This document shows, piece after piece, positions 46,763 through 57,894 of a stretch of DNA of 64,000 bases (within the stretch, counting starts at the first letter, position 1; the number at the start of each line of letters is the position of its first letter). Position numbers and translations under genes: made by a program. Where the stretch lies: NCBI GenBank assembly GCA_026225945.1, contig JAMJFZ010001774.1, positions 1 through 64,000 on the forward strand, in the 5' to 3' direction. The notes under the pieces are model-generated. The model ran no database searches. It was given only the letters and a program-made list of their open reading frames with translations, and was not told the DNA's origin. This DNA is from Cricetomys ansorgei (Eukaryota > Chordata > Mammalia > Rodentia > Nesomyidae).

Positions 46763-46781
46763 GCACCCTGGGAAAGGTAGT
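46763..46781 (-). promoter_or_regulatory. ZNF143/THAP11 (SBS)-type element 1
   Basis: On the minus strand this reads ACTACCTTTCCCAGGGTGC. It fits the ACTACNNNTCCCANNRTGC element bound by ZNF143 (Staf) with THAP11, a hallmark of housekeeping and bidirectional promoters. It is one of three such elements within 260 bases. Confidence 0.65.
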
Positions 46782-46802
46782 TCGGCGCAACCTGGCATCT
46801 GG

Positions 46803-46821
46803 ACTACAATTCCCAAAATGC
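46803..46821 (+). promoter_or_regulatory. ZNF143/THAP11 (SBS)-type element 2
   Basis: The plus strand reads ACTACAATTCCCAAAATGC, very close to the consensus ACTACAATTCCCAGAATGC. It lies 21 bases from element 1 and in the opposite orientation. It is the strongest single transcription-factor motif I see in the window. Confidence 0.75.
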
Positions 46822-47001
46822 CCCTGGAACTGGCGCACCTTCGGACGCAGTCTCCAAGGCGTGGAGACGGTAGTGGGGAGCTATAGAAGTGGGGCTTCGG
46901 GTGCTTAAACACATCCGGTAAAGACGCCGGAGACTAGTTTCCCAGCTGCACGTCTCACTCTCTGTAGCCATTTTCTCTGTGGCCTGGCCTCCTGGACCGA
47001 G

Positions 47002-47020
47002 GCACTCTGGGAATTGTGGT
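47002..47020 (-). promoter_or_regulatory. ZNF143/THAP11 (SBS)-type element 3
   Basis: The minus strand reads ACCACAATTCCCAGAGTGC, a near-consensus match. It lies about 180 bases right of element 2 and faces the same way as element 1. Confidence 0.7.
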
Positions 47021-47098
47021 TTTACAAGGGTCCGGACTGACAGACACCTGAAGGACGGGGCTTAACTGCCTCGTCCCCAGTTGGGCTTGAGAGTTCCC

Positions 47099-47106
47099 CG
47101 ACGTCA
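47099..47106 (+). promoter_or_regulatory. CRE/ATF-like site
   Basis: CGACGTCA differs from the palindromic TGACGTCA CRE by one base and keeps the CpG centre. It is at the right-hand side of the island, where a plus-strand transcript would start. Confidence 0.45.
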
Positions 47107-47310
47107 CGGGAGCAGAGGTACTGAAGTGGGCGCGGGTATGGTGCCTGCAGGGGGCCAAGCGGAACCCCGGTGCTAAAGGAAGCAAAGCAGTTGTCTTCCC
47201 GTCCCTGACTACGATGAGGACTCCTGGGAAGCCCAAGGGTCGGAGAAGGAACTGCTGGCGGCCCATTGCAGGGAGGATCTAGGGACCATGGCACGGTCCC
47301 TTCCACCACC

Positions 47311-48335
47311 ACCACCCCCAACACACACACACACACCCGTCTCCACCCCCAATCCGAGGCTCTCAGACGACCCAGACCTCCCTGGTCCTCAACCAGACAC
47401 ATTCCGCGGGAACTTTAGACACACCTAATGCTTTCTCTTCGAGACTCTTTCACTAGAAGATACAGTGTTTACTTGGTATCGCCTGGATGCAGATAGGGTA
47501 CAGGGCTGTGTGAGTAGCACCTGTCAAATGCTGAGGAGCTGGAAGAATCTCCGTTCCTAGATTGCCTCATTGGCGATACTGATATGCCAAATCTCTGCCT
47601 CCTGCCCCCTCCCCCAAGAAATACATGATTTTTCTCTTCTTAGTCTATAGATTGTTGCTCCACTCCACCTGCTGTCCCCGCTTCTTAACGATGCAGCTGC
47701 CTTCTTGATTTGCAATTCATCCCAAAATTTCTGCTTTCAGGCACCTGAGGAAGATCTAGAAGGATGCCCCAGAAAAGAAAGAAAAGATGGCTCATGTTTA
47801 ATCTGAAATATTGAGGTGGGCTGGGCGGCAGTGGTTATTTCGGTTTCTTGTTTCTTGTGGTGCCCTAGTCATTTAATTCCCCGCAGAGAGATAGCATCAG
47901 AGCCAGTGTTGCCACCTCAGTTCACACAGCCACCTTCAGGGTGAGACTCAGCACCTGCTGAGCATCCCCTTAAAGCAGCCCACGAGGTGTGTTCACCTTC
48001 CTTAAAAGGCTTGATTTCTGTTTAAAGAGGCTTGGCGTGTATCTTAAAATAGATAGGGAATCTTACTTGGCTTACAGACCCTCATCTTTCTCAGCACCCA
48101 TTAACTTTGATGGGCTTTTAAAGAATCTGTTAGTTACTCTATCCTTCAGGCCCTGTTGCCATATCAGGTTTTCGTTTTCTCCACTTTCCTGGTGGGCCAG
48201 GTTTGCACAAATCTCAAACCTCACTTCGGATATTCAAGGTTTTCCAATGGGAGTAAGGCAGCTAACATCCAATTGTTAGGCACTTACCTGGATGATAAAA
48301 CATTGTTTAACAGAAGGATAACAGTCGTTCCTGCA
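47311..48335. other. Intergenic or ANXA4-side intronic sequence, no feature recognised
   Basis: A short (AC)n lies at 47320-47337. Composition falls back to the genome average. No exon is recognised. Confidence 0.45.
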
Positions 48336-48339
48336 TTTT

Positions 48340-48500
48340 TATTTATTCACTGGGAGAGGGGAGTCTTACTGTGTAGCCTTAGCTGGCCTGGAACTCACTC
48401 TGTAGACCAGGCTGACCTCAAACTCACAGAGAACTACCTGCCTCTGCCCCCCAAGAGCTGGGACACCTGGCCTTATCCTTTTTTTTTTTTTTTTTTAGAA
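48340..48500 (-). repeat. B1 SINE, reversed
   Basis: CTTACTGTGTAGCCTTAGCT, CTGGAACTCACTCTGTAGAC and CACAGAGAACTACCTGCCTC, followed by a T-run at 48480-48496. Confidence 0.92.
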
Positions 48501-48629
48501 AGTATCTTGATCCCAATCTGAGGGAGGAGGCTAAAAATAAATAAATAGATAGATAGATTTATTGCTTTGAATTCTTTCAGAGACTGATATTAAGACCAAT
48601 TAGAGCTCCAGGTTTTCTAGGTTTACATG

Positions 48630-48795
48630 TATTGAATTATTTAATCCTCAAAAGAACCTGTGAAATAGAGTACTATTATTTTCATTTTTCAAGGTGAACT
48701 GAAGCGCAAAGATGAATAATTTGCCCAAAATCACACTGTTAGCAGCTAGCAACACCAGGATTCAAGCCCAAACAGTTTGGCTTCTGATCGCAAAG
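48630..48795 (+). repeat. MIR SINE
   Basis: ATTTAATCCTCAAAAGAACC, TACTATTATTTTCATTTTTC, TGCCCAAAATCACACTGTTA and CCAGGATTCAAGCCCAAACA match the MIR core and 3' end well. Confidence 0.88.
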
Positions 48796-49269
48796 CTAAA
48801 CTGTCACTTAGGAGGAAGAAACTGACTAAAAGACTTGAGCATAGGCAGGAATATATGTGGCTTTCCACAGCTCTGACCATTTTACACTTAGATCTTGATA
48901 CCCATCTACCACAAAACCAGAGCTCGTTCGTTCTTGAGAGCAAAATAATCTTAACTGAGCCATACTACTCTGCAAATTTACACACTTCCTGTAACATCCC
49001 ACCATGCCTTGGATCCCTGTTCCATCTTTCATCTGTGTTGCCATTACAGTGAAGTACACTCAGAGTCAAGGAACAGTCTTCTGTTTTCCTCCTTGCACAC
49101 TCAACATAGTCTTTATGTAGAGTATGTTCTTATCAGTACTTAAGTGAGCTAAACATTTGCCTTTGACCACCACAAAAAAGCAATCTGGGGTGGAGAGATG
49201 GACATGTATAGATCAGGTGAGCTTGAAATGGGTCTGGGAGACACTGGATATGCTTGGGTTAAAGGAAAC

Positions 49270-49410
49270 TGACATTTACTATACAGCTGTATGTCAGCTA
49301 CTCTCCAAGCACTTAACATGGTATATTGCTCAATCCTCACAGTTGCAGCGCCTAGAGAATTGGTACCGTTGGCTGTATCAAAGCAGATTCTGTTATACGG
49401 TTATCTCCCA
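49270..49410 (+). repeat. MIR SINE, diverged
   Basis: GACATTTACTATACAGCTGT, CTCCAAGCACTTAACATGGT and GCTCAATCCTCACAGTTGC. Confidence 0.6.
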
Positions 49411-49556
49411 TTTCGTATGAATACTGGAGATGTGAGAAGTAGCTGATTGGTATGTTTGTCTTCTTCTTAAGTTTGGAGGAAATTATTTGCCCTGTGGTGT
49501 TGCTAATTCAGGCATCGTCGACCCTGTTATGGAAACGGTGTGATGCGTCTTGTCTT

Positions 49557-50386
49557 AGTTAGGTTTCTACTGCTGTGATAAAACACCATGACCAACAGCA
49601 ACGTGGTGTAGAGACAGTTTATTTCAGTTTCCAACTCTCAAATCACTCTGTCTTGTCACTGAGGGTAGTCAGGGTAGGAACCTGAAGGCAGGAAATGAAG
49701 CAGGGGCTGTAGAGGAACACTGCCAACTGTCTTGTTCCTTCACAGGTAGCCCCCCTGGACTCTCTTTGGGGACCCTAGCTTTGCTACATGGTACCCGGCC
49801 TGCCTTCTCTCTATGACCCCTTGGGGTTTCAAATCTGAGGCTGCACTTCTATCAGTGGCCTCTCTTCGGGGACTCCAGTTCTCCCACACCAGTTCCAGGC
49901 CTCAATACTCTCCAGAACCCCCTCATGCTTTCAAAAACAATACCACCTGAGTGACTCTACCATACCAGCTGCCGGTATGAGGCGCAGCTTTGGGACCCTC
50001 TGTGTGCTGACCCTAAGGAAACACTTCCCAGAAGATCTTGCCTCAGTGACACTTGCCTCTTCCTACTCACAGCTAATTCTTCAACCCTAGCTGACCAGTA
50101 TAGATTGTCCAACAAAGCAAAGGTTTTTCTTTAGCAGTTCTTAATTCAAAATATCAAATGGCCCTAGAGTCATTAAAGTCATCAAACTTTCGTCTGAACT
50201 TCACAAGCCAGGACTCCATCATCTGCACTGCTCTTGGGTTTATCTTCTTAGTTTCCCAACAGTTTATTAAGCTCTGAACACTCGAAGGCTTTCCCAGCCT
50301 AACGTTCCAAAGACTTGCACAATCCTCCCCCAAACATGGTCATGCCTGTCACAGCAGGGCCCCACTGTCCTGCTATCAATTTCCGT
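49557..50386 (-). mobile_element. Rodent LTR-type repeat complex, reversed
   Basis: It starts CTTAGTTAGGTTTCTACTGC, the reverse end of family A. A different body follows from about 49750 (CCCTGGACTCTCTTTGGGGA, AACCCCCTCATGCTTTCAAA, AAGGAAACACTTCCCAGAAG, TTGCACAATCCTCCCCCAAA). I recognise this as a rodent interspersed repeat but cannot name it. Confidence 0.6.
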
Positions 50387-50755
50387 ATTCGTTATTCTTC
50401 TATCGCTGTGTTAAACACCAGGACCAAAAGCAACTTAGGGAGGAGAGGATGTGTTCATCCCACAGCCTGTAGTCCATCATCAGGGAAGTCAGGCAGGAGC
50501 CTGGAGGCAGGAGCTGATGAAGAAGCCATGGGGAAGTGTTGCTTATTGTCTTGCTCCACGACTTGCTCAGCTCAGCCTGCTTTCTTTCAGCGTCCAGGAC
50601 CACCAGCCCAGAGTGACGCCACCCACAGTGAATTGAATCCTCGAAGTTATATCAATCAAGAAAATGCACCAGAAGCCAACTTAGTGGGGACGTTTTCTCA
50701 ATTGAGATTCCCCCTAGCTTGTTTCAGTTTGACAAAAACTAACCATCACACACAT
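50387..50755 (-). mobile_element. Rodent LTR-type repeat, family A, reversed
   Basis: TCGTTATTCTTCTATCGCTG, CAAAAGCAACTTAGGGAGGA, GAGCCTGGAGGCAGGAGCTG, TTTTCTCAATTGAGATTCCC and AGTTTGACAAAAACTAACCA are the reverse of 7344-7745. Confidence 0.75.
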
Positions 50756-51049
50756 GAAAAAAGACACGAAAGAGATAAGCAACTTGAGAAAAAAGTAAAA
50801 GGACTGACACCAAAGGCTCTAGCTAGGTCAGCACTGTGTAGAGTGTGTACCTCTCACCCTTGGCAGTCCTGCCGGGACTCCACTTGATCCATGTGGAAGA
50901 GGCCGCGTGGGGTTAAGATATGGCAACGGTTGCTACACACAAACCCACAAAGGGCAGAGCCAGAATCAGAACCAGACTGACCTCAAAACCCACATTGGGT
51001 TCCGAGCTGCTATTTCTGTGTTGTTTCTTCTGTTGCCATCTAGAAGCCC

Positions 51050-51182
51050 AGTGGAACTTGTCAGAAATGCAAACTGTTGAGCTCCACCCAGGCCTGCAAA
51101 GTCAGAGGGCTGGATAGAGGCAATGTTGTCGGATACCCAGAAATTTCCACTGGGTGCTCTGGTTTGAGAATTCCTGTTTAGC
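51050..51182 (+). repeat. MER5A-like hAT-Charlie remnant
   Basis: GGAACTTGTCAGAAATGCAA, GAGCTCCACCCAGGCCTGCA and GTTTGAGAATTCCTG follow MER5A order. Confidence 0.7.
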
Positions 51183-51384
51183 AGAAGGAATTGGTGAAAA
51201 ACCACTCCTAGCTTAAAAAAGAAAAGAAAAGAAAACTTAATTTTTTTTTGTCCTCTGTGTAGAAAAGGAGTTACATGTCTACTTTAAAAAGTGTAAAAAA
51301 GAAACTGAGATTTCTTATTCAATTTCTTTTTACCATCTGTTCTATAGACATACAGCCATACATGTATAGTTTTTGTATGCATAT

Positions 51385-51692
51385 GGGTTTTTTCATGTCA
51401 ACAGCTGCACGTGTACATATATGGTTCCAAAATCGATATGGATGCTATCCTGTATCACTTTCCACCTCAACACAGAGGCAGATGGCTCACCGAGCCACAG
51501 CTGCTCTCCTGGTGGTCTGGTGAGCCAGCCTGCTCTAAGGCTTCCCCACCTACGCCTTCTGCTTGCTGACATTACGGGTGGGCTGCCACACCCACACAGC
51601 TCCTGCAGGTTCTGGGATTTGAACTGCTGTCCTGGAACTTGCAGGGAAAGCACTTCACCCACTAAGCCATCTCCCAAGACCATATGCACACA
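51385..51692 (-). repeat. B4-type SINE, reversed
   Basis: TATACATGTGTACATATATG-type spacer, TCTGGGATTTGAACTGCTGT and AAGCACTTCACCCACTAAGC with CATCTCCC are the reverse tRNA-like head. Confidence 0.65.
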
Positions 51693-52455
51693 TTTTAAAC
51701 CATGTTGGAGCGTGTTGTATGTAATCTAAGGTTTGATATTTATGTATTTGTACATCTAATTATGAGTTTTCCATGTCATTCAATATTCTCTAAAAAACAA
51801 TACCTTAGTGGATGCTTAGTAATAATTCCTCCCCTAGGCAATATTTTTGTTTTATTTTTAAATGTTGTATATATGATTAGAATAAATATCCTTTTGTTTG
51901 CCTCTTTGATTTTTTTCAAAGGCAGCATTTTGGTAAATGAAATGCCTGTGTCAAAAAGCGTGATTGTTTTACAGCAGAGAACTAAATATCCCAAGAAAGT
52001 TACCACGGCTGCTCTCAGGTCACTGATTCTGTTAACAAATATTTATTAAGTGCCTTACATATGTTATGCCTAGAAAGGTTATTATAATCGACAAAATGTA
52101 TTTCTCACTGTAAAGTGGAGTTCCCAGAAAAATCTATTTCCAAGATTCTTCAGCGCTGATTGGCTGATTAGAGTTTCTTGATTGGTCAAAGTTGGGCCAT
52201 TGCAGATCAGGGTCAAATTACCACGTGCTATCCTTTAGCCCACTCAGTAGCTTTTCACTCCCCACCTTCTTATCTGACCTAACATACTTGTGAGAAACCC
52301 ATTGGGACGTATTTACTTAGCAAGCCACAAGCTTCCAGCAACCCTAAAGCTGAAAAGTTATCAGATAACACCCGAAGCCTGCAGCAGAGACTGCAGACCT
52401 TTCCCGCCTGGCTTTAACCAGCCCACCCGACAGTCCCACAATGTGTCTGATAGGC
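51693..52455. other. AT-rich sequence, no gene recognised
   Basis: Open frames on both strands at 51702-52049 arise from AT-rich low-complexity sequence and have no recognised domain. Confidence 0.4.
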
Positions 52456-52458
52456 ACC

Positions 52459-52459
<1 letters not shown>

Positions 52460-52500
<41 letters not shown>
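52460..52500. repeat. (TAGA)n microsatellite
   Basis: About ten perfect TAGA units. Confidence 0.97.
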
Positions 52501-52502
<2 letters not shown>

Positions 52503-52589
52503 AAAGAAATTCTTCCCATTAGGTTGAAATGGTCCTCCTTCAGGTCACTGAGCAAGGTTAAACACTTTCATGACTTTGGGGTTGAATTT

Positions 52590-52705
52590 TGGTCTTTTTG
52601 AGACAGGATCTCATGTACCCAAAATAGCCTCAAACTCCCTTTGTACTTAAAGCTGCTCTTGAACTCTTGACTCTCCTGCCTCCACCTCCAAGTGCTGATA
52701 TTACT
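52590..52705 (-). repeat. B1 SINE fragment, reversed
   Basis: TTTGAGACAGGATCTCATGT, GCTGCTCTTGAACTCTTGAC and CTCCACCTCCAAGTGCTG. Confidence 0.7.
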
Positions 52706-52764
52706 TTCGTGTTTATTTATTTCTCAATTGTTTTATGAAGCAGCTATTAAAAGCAGAAACTGTG

Positions 52765-52912
52765 ACCTGAGCTAAGCATTGTGATGGAACTAGGCAATTC
52801 CAGTAGGCAGAGGCAGGAAGTCTGGGGTCTGAGGCAAGCCTCGGCTTTATAGCAAGTTTGAGGCCTGCTTGGGCTATATGAATCCTGTCTCAAAAAAAAA
52901 AAAAAAAAACAA
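52765..52912 (+). repeat. B1-related SINE with A-tail
   Basis: CCTGAGCTAAGCATTGTGAT, GGCAGAGGCAGGAAGTCTGG and ATCCTGTCTC with an A-run to 52908. Confidence 0.75.
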
Positions 52913-53384
52913 CCTTAGCCGAGAGCCTCAAACATGCGTGGTGCAGGCTCGCTGGCAGGCAGCTTGCAGGCAGTTTTGTGCTCAACAGTAGCTGCTGCTT
53001 GAAAAGCCTTGGGGAGGGTCCTGTGAGTCTCCTGACTCCAGAGCTTCCAGAGCCTGGCAGGTCACGTGAACTTCTGCTTCCAGGAGGGGGGCGTGTCTCA
53101 TTCGAAGGGGGTAGCTCTTCTTTAATTTTCATTACAAACACACAAACACAAGGACATGCATGTGATTAAAAATTCAAATAAATCTTGAGCTAGAGAGAAG
53201 ACTCAGTGTTACTGTATTAATTATGTTAATGTGTTAATTATGTCCGGCAACATATTGATTAAGACACATGAGACATACAAGCTAGGCAGACTTGAAGAGA
53301 GCTTACAACCCACCATCTTCCAGCTCCAACTCTTCTCTCTTGTTCCATCAGTCTATTACCTTAAAAGCGCCTCCCTAGTGGGTG

Positions 53385-53510
53385 AGGATGGGGAGGATAT
53401 ATAATAGGAAGAGAGGGAGGGTGGGGGAAGCTGGGAAGAATTCAGGGAGGGCAGGAGGGGTGTTGATATGTATTATATGAAAGAAGAAAAATAAACTCTG
53501 ATGGGGGAAT
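53385..53510 (+). repeat. Rodent L1 3' end
   Basis: GGAGGGTGGGGGAAGCTGGG, AAGAATTCAGGGAGGGCAGG and GAAAAATAAACTCTG resemble the G-rich 3' UTR and tail of rodent L1. Confidence 0.5.
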
Positions 53511-53929
53511 AAAGCCCCTCCCAGCTCTCTTAGCGGTCTATTTGCATGATCACAGAGATACAACCCTTTACTCCTCCCAAACCTTTGGCCGTCAGAGCAT
53601 GTCCACATCCATAGTGGGGTATCACCAATGCACAAGGGGCTAGGCTCCACCCATCTGAGTTATGTCCACTTCTTACAGTGGGGTAACTACCAAACAATAG
53701 GAGATACCAAGCCACACCTGATGTCCCCTCCTCTGCTGGAGTATCCAAATGACTTGTGTATCGCAACTCTATTTACATTAAGCTCAGAGGGAGTAACACA
53801 TGCTAGCCCACCCATAGAAATCACATCCTGCTAGGCTTCAGGCAGTCAGTGCAATGAATCTTTAGTAGATATAATACCTGGTCAAATATACTGCAACAGC
53901 TCTGAGGTTAAGAAATGCCAACAGGGGCC

Positions 53930-54078
53930 AGTGTGGTGGCGCACACCTTTGACCCTGGCTCTTAAGAGGCAGAGGCAGGAGGGTCTCTGTGAGTTCAAGG
54001 CCAGCCTGGTCTACACAGTGAGTTCCAGGACAGCCAGGGCTATATAGTGAGACCCAAAACAAAACAACAACCAAAGAG
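53930..54078 (+). repeat. B1 SINE
   Basis: GGGGCCAGTGTGGTGGCGCA, CACCTTTGACCCTGGCTCTT, GGCCAGCCTGGTCTACACAG. Confidence 0.94.
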
Positions 54079-54207
54079 ATGTCTTCAGTAAATCTCATTC
54101 AAAACAGTAGCCTTCTGCTTCTTTGGGTCTATGTTCTCCTTTGGTTTTGGTTGCCTAAGAGTCTTTTCAAACACCTGGGAGATGTTTTTATTGTTTGTTT
54201 TGTAGAG

Positions 54208-54440
54208 TATTTTTTCAAGATTTATTTTTTATTTTATGCATATGAATCTCTTGCCTGCATGTATGCGTATGTGTCGTGTGTGTGTGCAATGCCTGTGGAA
54301 GCCGGAAGAGGGTGTCCAATCCCTGGAACTGGAGTTACAGATGGCTGTGTGCCACCATGCGAGTGCTAGGAACCAGACTCAGGTCCTCTGCAAGAGCAGC
54401 TAGTGCACGTAGCCACTGATATCGCTTTAGCCCTTGTGGA
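54208..54440 (-). repeat. B2/B3-type SINE, reversed
   Basis: GCCGGAAGAGGGTGTCCAAT, CCCTGGAACTGGAGTTACAG and CCAGACTCAGGTCCTCTGCA are reverse B2 words. Confidence 0.88.
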
Positions 54441-54614
54441 GTTTTTGCTGTAGTGGTGGTCTATATATCATTAGACAACCAGTGTTGCTATGAGTCTTAA
54501 TGTTTTTCTAAGTACAATAAGGGATTTCAAAAAACAAATATGTTGAGAGAAGCTAAGGGACATCTAGTCAGTCTTAAATGAGGACTTACCCTTTTATGGT
54601 GAAATGGTTGTGGT

Positions 54615-54745
54615 GCCAGCTGGGAGTGATGATTAAGGCCTATAATCCCAGCACTGTCAAGACAGGAAGATCAAGAGTTCGAGGCTAACCTCAGCTGTTT
54701 TACAAGTAGGAGATCAATGGGGGGGGGATGGGGGAAGAGACTAGA
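54615..54745 (+). repeat. B1-related SINE, diverged
   Basis: GCCTATAATCCCAGCACTGT, GAAGATCAAGAGTTCGAGGC, then a G-run. Confidence 0.7.
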
Positions 54746-55525
54746 AGAGAAAGCAGAAAAGAAGAAAGCAAACTCTCTCATATTGATTGTTTGGGCTGGA
54801 CATCTAAGACACAAAGAAAAAGAGGAGGGAAATCCTTGGTAAGGCTACTTGCAGTAGCAGGATGATTTGAAGAAGTTTTTTGTCATGTGTAACTTTCCTT
54901 ATGATTGCACGCCACTTGGACTTCTGGGAACTTTGCTTAGAATATAACTCAGAGAAGGGGAGGGACATTTGGCCGTTGGTGGGTTGGTGGACTGGATACT
55001 AGTGTAGCTCCATGTCACCTTCCTCTCTTTAAGCTAAAGGCAGTCAAAAGGAGCTGTGAATATTCATTCCTTTCTCTCTTTCAAGGCCACTATAAAGGCA
55101 GTAAGATTTCTTTCTATCCTTCTTTTCTCTTTCCTGAGCTAGAGGGTAAAAAAACACAGTATAGGTGCTACAAGACATTCTCGTTATAACCAACATAAAA
55201 TGTAGGTTGGAGTTCCTGAAGCAGTGGACAATGGTGGGCAGTGATGAGCTGTTCCTGTCCCCTGGAGTCATATATGCTTGAGATCTTTTCCTGTTAGTCC
55301 ACACCCCGTGGGTCCTGGTGGCCACAGGATACATTCTGACCTCAGGCCTGTGGTCTGTATGTAAGAAACACCAGGAAACTTTGCCTCAATCATGTAGAGA
55401 CCAAACTCAGGACTCTGGCCTCAGTCCTGCAAAGGATCCGAAAACCCTTGGGTGAGTGTCAACGAGGAGCCTAATAACACCTCAGAACAGTGCTGCTTCA
55501 ACACGCAACATGTCTACAAAACACG
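54746..55525. other. Sequence with no feature recognised
   Basis: No assignable repeat or exon. Confidence 0.4.
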
Positions 55526-55534
55526 TGTAGAAAT

Positions 55535-55760
55535 ATTTTTTATTTAGATGTACGTTTTGCCTTTGCCTTTGCCTTGCATTTGAGTATGTGCACCACATGC
55601 ATGTCTCCTGCTCTCAGAGGTCAGAAGAGGGTACTGGATACCCTGGAACTGGAGTTACATACAGATAGTTATGAACCACCATGGATGCTTGGAATTGAAC
55701 CTAGATCTGCTGCATGATTATCATTTGCTATTAACCTCTGAGTCATCTCGCCAGGGAAAA
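55535..55760 (-). repeat. B2/B3-type SINE, reversed
   Basis: AGGTCAGAAGAGGGTACTGG, CCCTGGAACTGGAGTTACAT and TTGGAATTGAACCTAGATCT. Confidence 0.88.
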
Positions 55761-56139
55761 ATAATTTTTAATTAAAAAAAGTGACAAGGGGAACTGTCAA
55801 TCATTACGCCGTGACAGCAAACATTGACTGTACCCACAGGCACACTGAAACCATCCTGACACTAGTGGTGGAGCCCTCCGCACACATCCACCAAGAGACC
55901 TCCTGCTTCTCTTTTCCTGAGTGCAATATATCCTGATTGCTGAATCCCAGGCCTCACCCACCAATAACTCCAACCCATCCTAGCACTGTTTCTGAAGCTA
56001 CTTCTGCTAACTGTCTAGTAGTTGTGTTCCACGTGCCTTGCCCAAGCTGAGCTGCCTACCCGTGGCCAGGATGTTTTGAAGGACCAGATGAAAGTGTCTT
56101 AGCTGTGACTACACTGGTAGTCTTAAAATATGATGCATG

Positions 56140-56398
56140 CAGGGACTGAAGAGATGGCTTAGAGGTTAGGAGAGTGTAACACCGTTCTTGCAGAAGGCCT
56201 GAGTGTGGTTCCTAATACCCTCGTCGGGCAGCTCACAGCCGCCTGTGACTCCGGTGTCAAAGGATATAATGCCCTCTCCTGGCCTCTGTGAGCACCAGGC
56301 ACCCATGTGCACACACACACATGTAGGCAAAACAGTAATAATACACGTGAAATAAAAATAAATGAATCTTTAAAAATTAAAATAAATCTCAAGAAACA
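56140..56398 (+). repeat. B2 SINE
   Basis: GGGACTGAAGAGATGGCTTA, GAGTGTGGTTCCTAATACCC, GCCCTCTCCTGGCCTCTGTG and an AAATAAAAATAAATGAATC tail. Confidence 0.9.
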
Positions 56399-56800
56399 AA
56401 GTGACGATGTGTGCTTATGGCTGTTGGATTACAGAATGCAGCCCGATCTCAGTTCTTTACAAACCTCAGTGTTTAGGGCCTTCCTCTGCATAGCTTCCCA
56501 GCTGTCCTTTTTGCTGCTAGAATTGTAGAACCAAAAGACAGACATTGGGCCATGGTAGAAGTTCAGTCTTTCCTCGGTGTCTGTGCTAAAACCAATTGTG
56601 AAATATCGCATTACATGTCAATTATTACAGGGCCTGTCAAATGTTACTATATGTCATTAAACTAATTTCAAAATCCCATAATCTCCTGATTTTATAATCG
56701 CATGCATTTTGAAGTTCACATATAGAAATTTCCAACCACAACAATTGCACAAAAACAATTTCTTGTAGCTTAAGATATTATCATTATAAAACTTACATCT

Positions 56801-57015
56801 GGGGCTGGAGAGATGGCTCAGTGGTTAAAAGCACTGGCTACTCTTGCAGAGGACCTGGATTCAATTCCCAGCCACCCACATGGCAGCCGAACCTGATGTG
56901 GCCTGAGCTCCACTCCCAGAACCTGCACCAGGGAAGGAAGGAACCGGTTCCCACAGGTCACCTCCAACCTCCACACAATACCAAACAAATAATGTTAAAA
57001 CGAGATTTAAAGTTA
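56801..57015 (+). repeat. B2 SINE with readable Pol III boxes
   Basis: GGGGCTGGAGAGATGGCTCA, GTGGTTAAAAGCACTGGC (A-box region) and GGATTCAATTCCCAGCC (B-box). The 3' half is diverged. Confidence 0.93.
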
Positions 57016-57024
57016 AAATACCAG

Positions 57025-57172
57025 CCAGCTGGCAGTGGCGCACACCTTTAATCCCAGCACTCCGGAGGCAGAGGCAGGTGGATCCCTGTGAGTTTGAGGT
57101 CTACAGAGTGAGTTCCAGGACAACCAGAGTTAAAACAGAGAAATCCTGTCTTGAAAAACAAACAAACGACAA
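57025..57172 (+). repeat. B1 SINE with an internal deletion
   Basis: GCTGGCAGTGGCGCACACCT, TTAATCCCAGCACTCCGGAG, GGATCCCTGTGAGTTTGAGG joined directly to TCTACAGAGTGAG; the CCAGCCTGG block is missing. Confidence 0.93.
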
Positions 57173-57484
57173 TACCAAATTCTTTTCTAATAGAAATTTC
57201 ATATTGGAACGTGTATTTCACTCCCTCCAAGACTGTATTCTAACGCAATATAATTTTATGTTACATATTCTTTCATTGCCTGCATCACTTTAATTCTCTG
57301 TGATAAAATAGGGATGTGCATATAAATTTGAAATTTTAATTTCCTGTGCGTTTGGGTTTCTAAGTATCTAAAACATCTTTATTGACTTACGGCATTGATC
57401 GCATGTAACTTATCAGATGACATGCTGGGACACACTCAAAAAAATAAAGTGTGCCAGAAATGTATTTTTTCTTAAGAGTAAAAA

Positions 57485-57680
57485 ATAATTTTTTAATCAT
57501 GTGTAGTGTATGTGTTTGCACATGAATGTGGGTGCCCTCAGGGGCTAGAGGTATGGAATCGCCTGTTACTGGAGCTACAGATGGGCATGAACTGCTTGAC
57601 ATGCGAGCTAGGAATTAAATTCTGCTCCCTGGAGTAACCATACAAGCTCTTAACCACTGAGCCATCATCTCTCCAGCCCT
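57485..57680 (-). repeat. B2/B3-type SINE, reversed
   Basis: CCTGTTACTGGAGCTACAGA, GCTAGGAATTAAATTCTGCT and ACTGAGCCATCATCTCTCCA. Confidence 0.88.
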
Positions 57681-57699
57681 TACTTCTTTCTCTTTTTAA

Positions 57700-57890
57700 A
57701 AAAGGTTTATTTTCTTTTATTGTATTTATGCTTTATCTGCTTGTATATGTGCACCACATGTATGTCTCATTCCCAGAAGGGCAGAAGAGGAACAGGAGTT
57801 ACAGACGGTTGTGAACTACCATGATGATGCCCAGGTCCTCTGCAGGAGCAGCAGATGCTCTTAGCCTCTGACCCATCTCTAGAGCCCCCT
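57700..57890 (-). repeat. B2/B3-type SINE, reversed
   Basis: CCAGAAGGGCAGAAGAGGAA, CCAGGTCCTCTGCAGGAGCA and GACCCATCTCTAGAGCCCC. Confidence 0.82.
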
Positions 57891-57894
57891 TTTC

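Noticed and set aside
51702..52049. 115-codon plus-strand and 76-codon minus-strand open frames over the same bases.
   Set aside because: AT-rich sequence with hydrophobic-looking translation by composition; no conserved motif.
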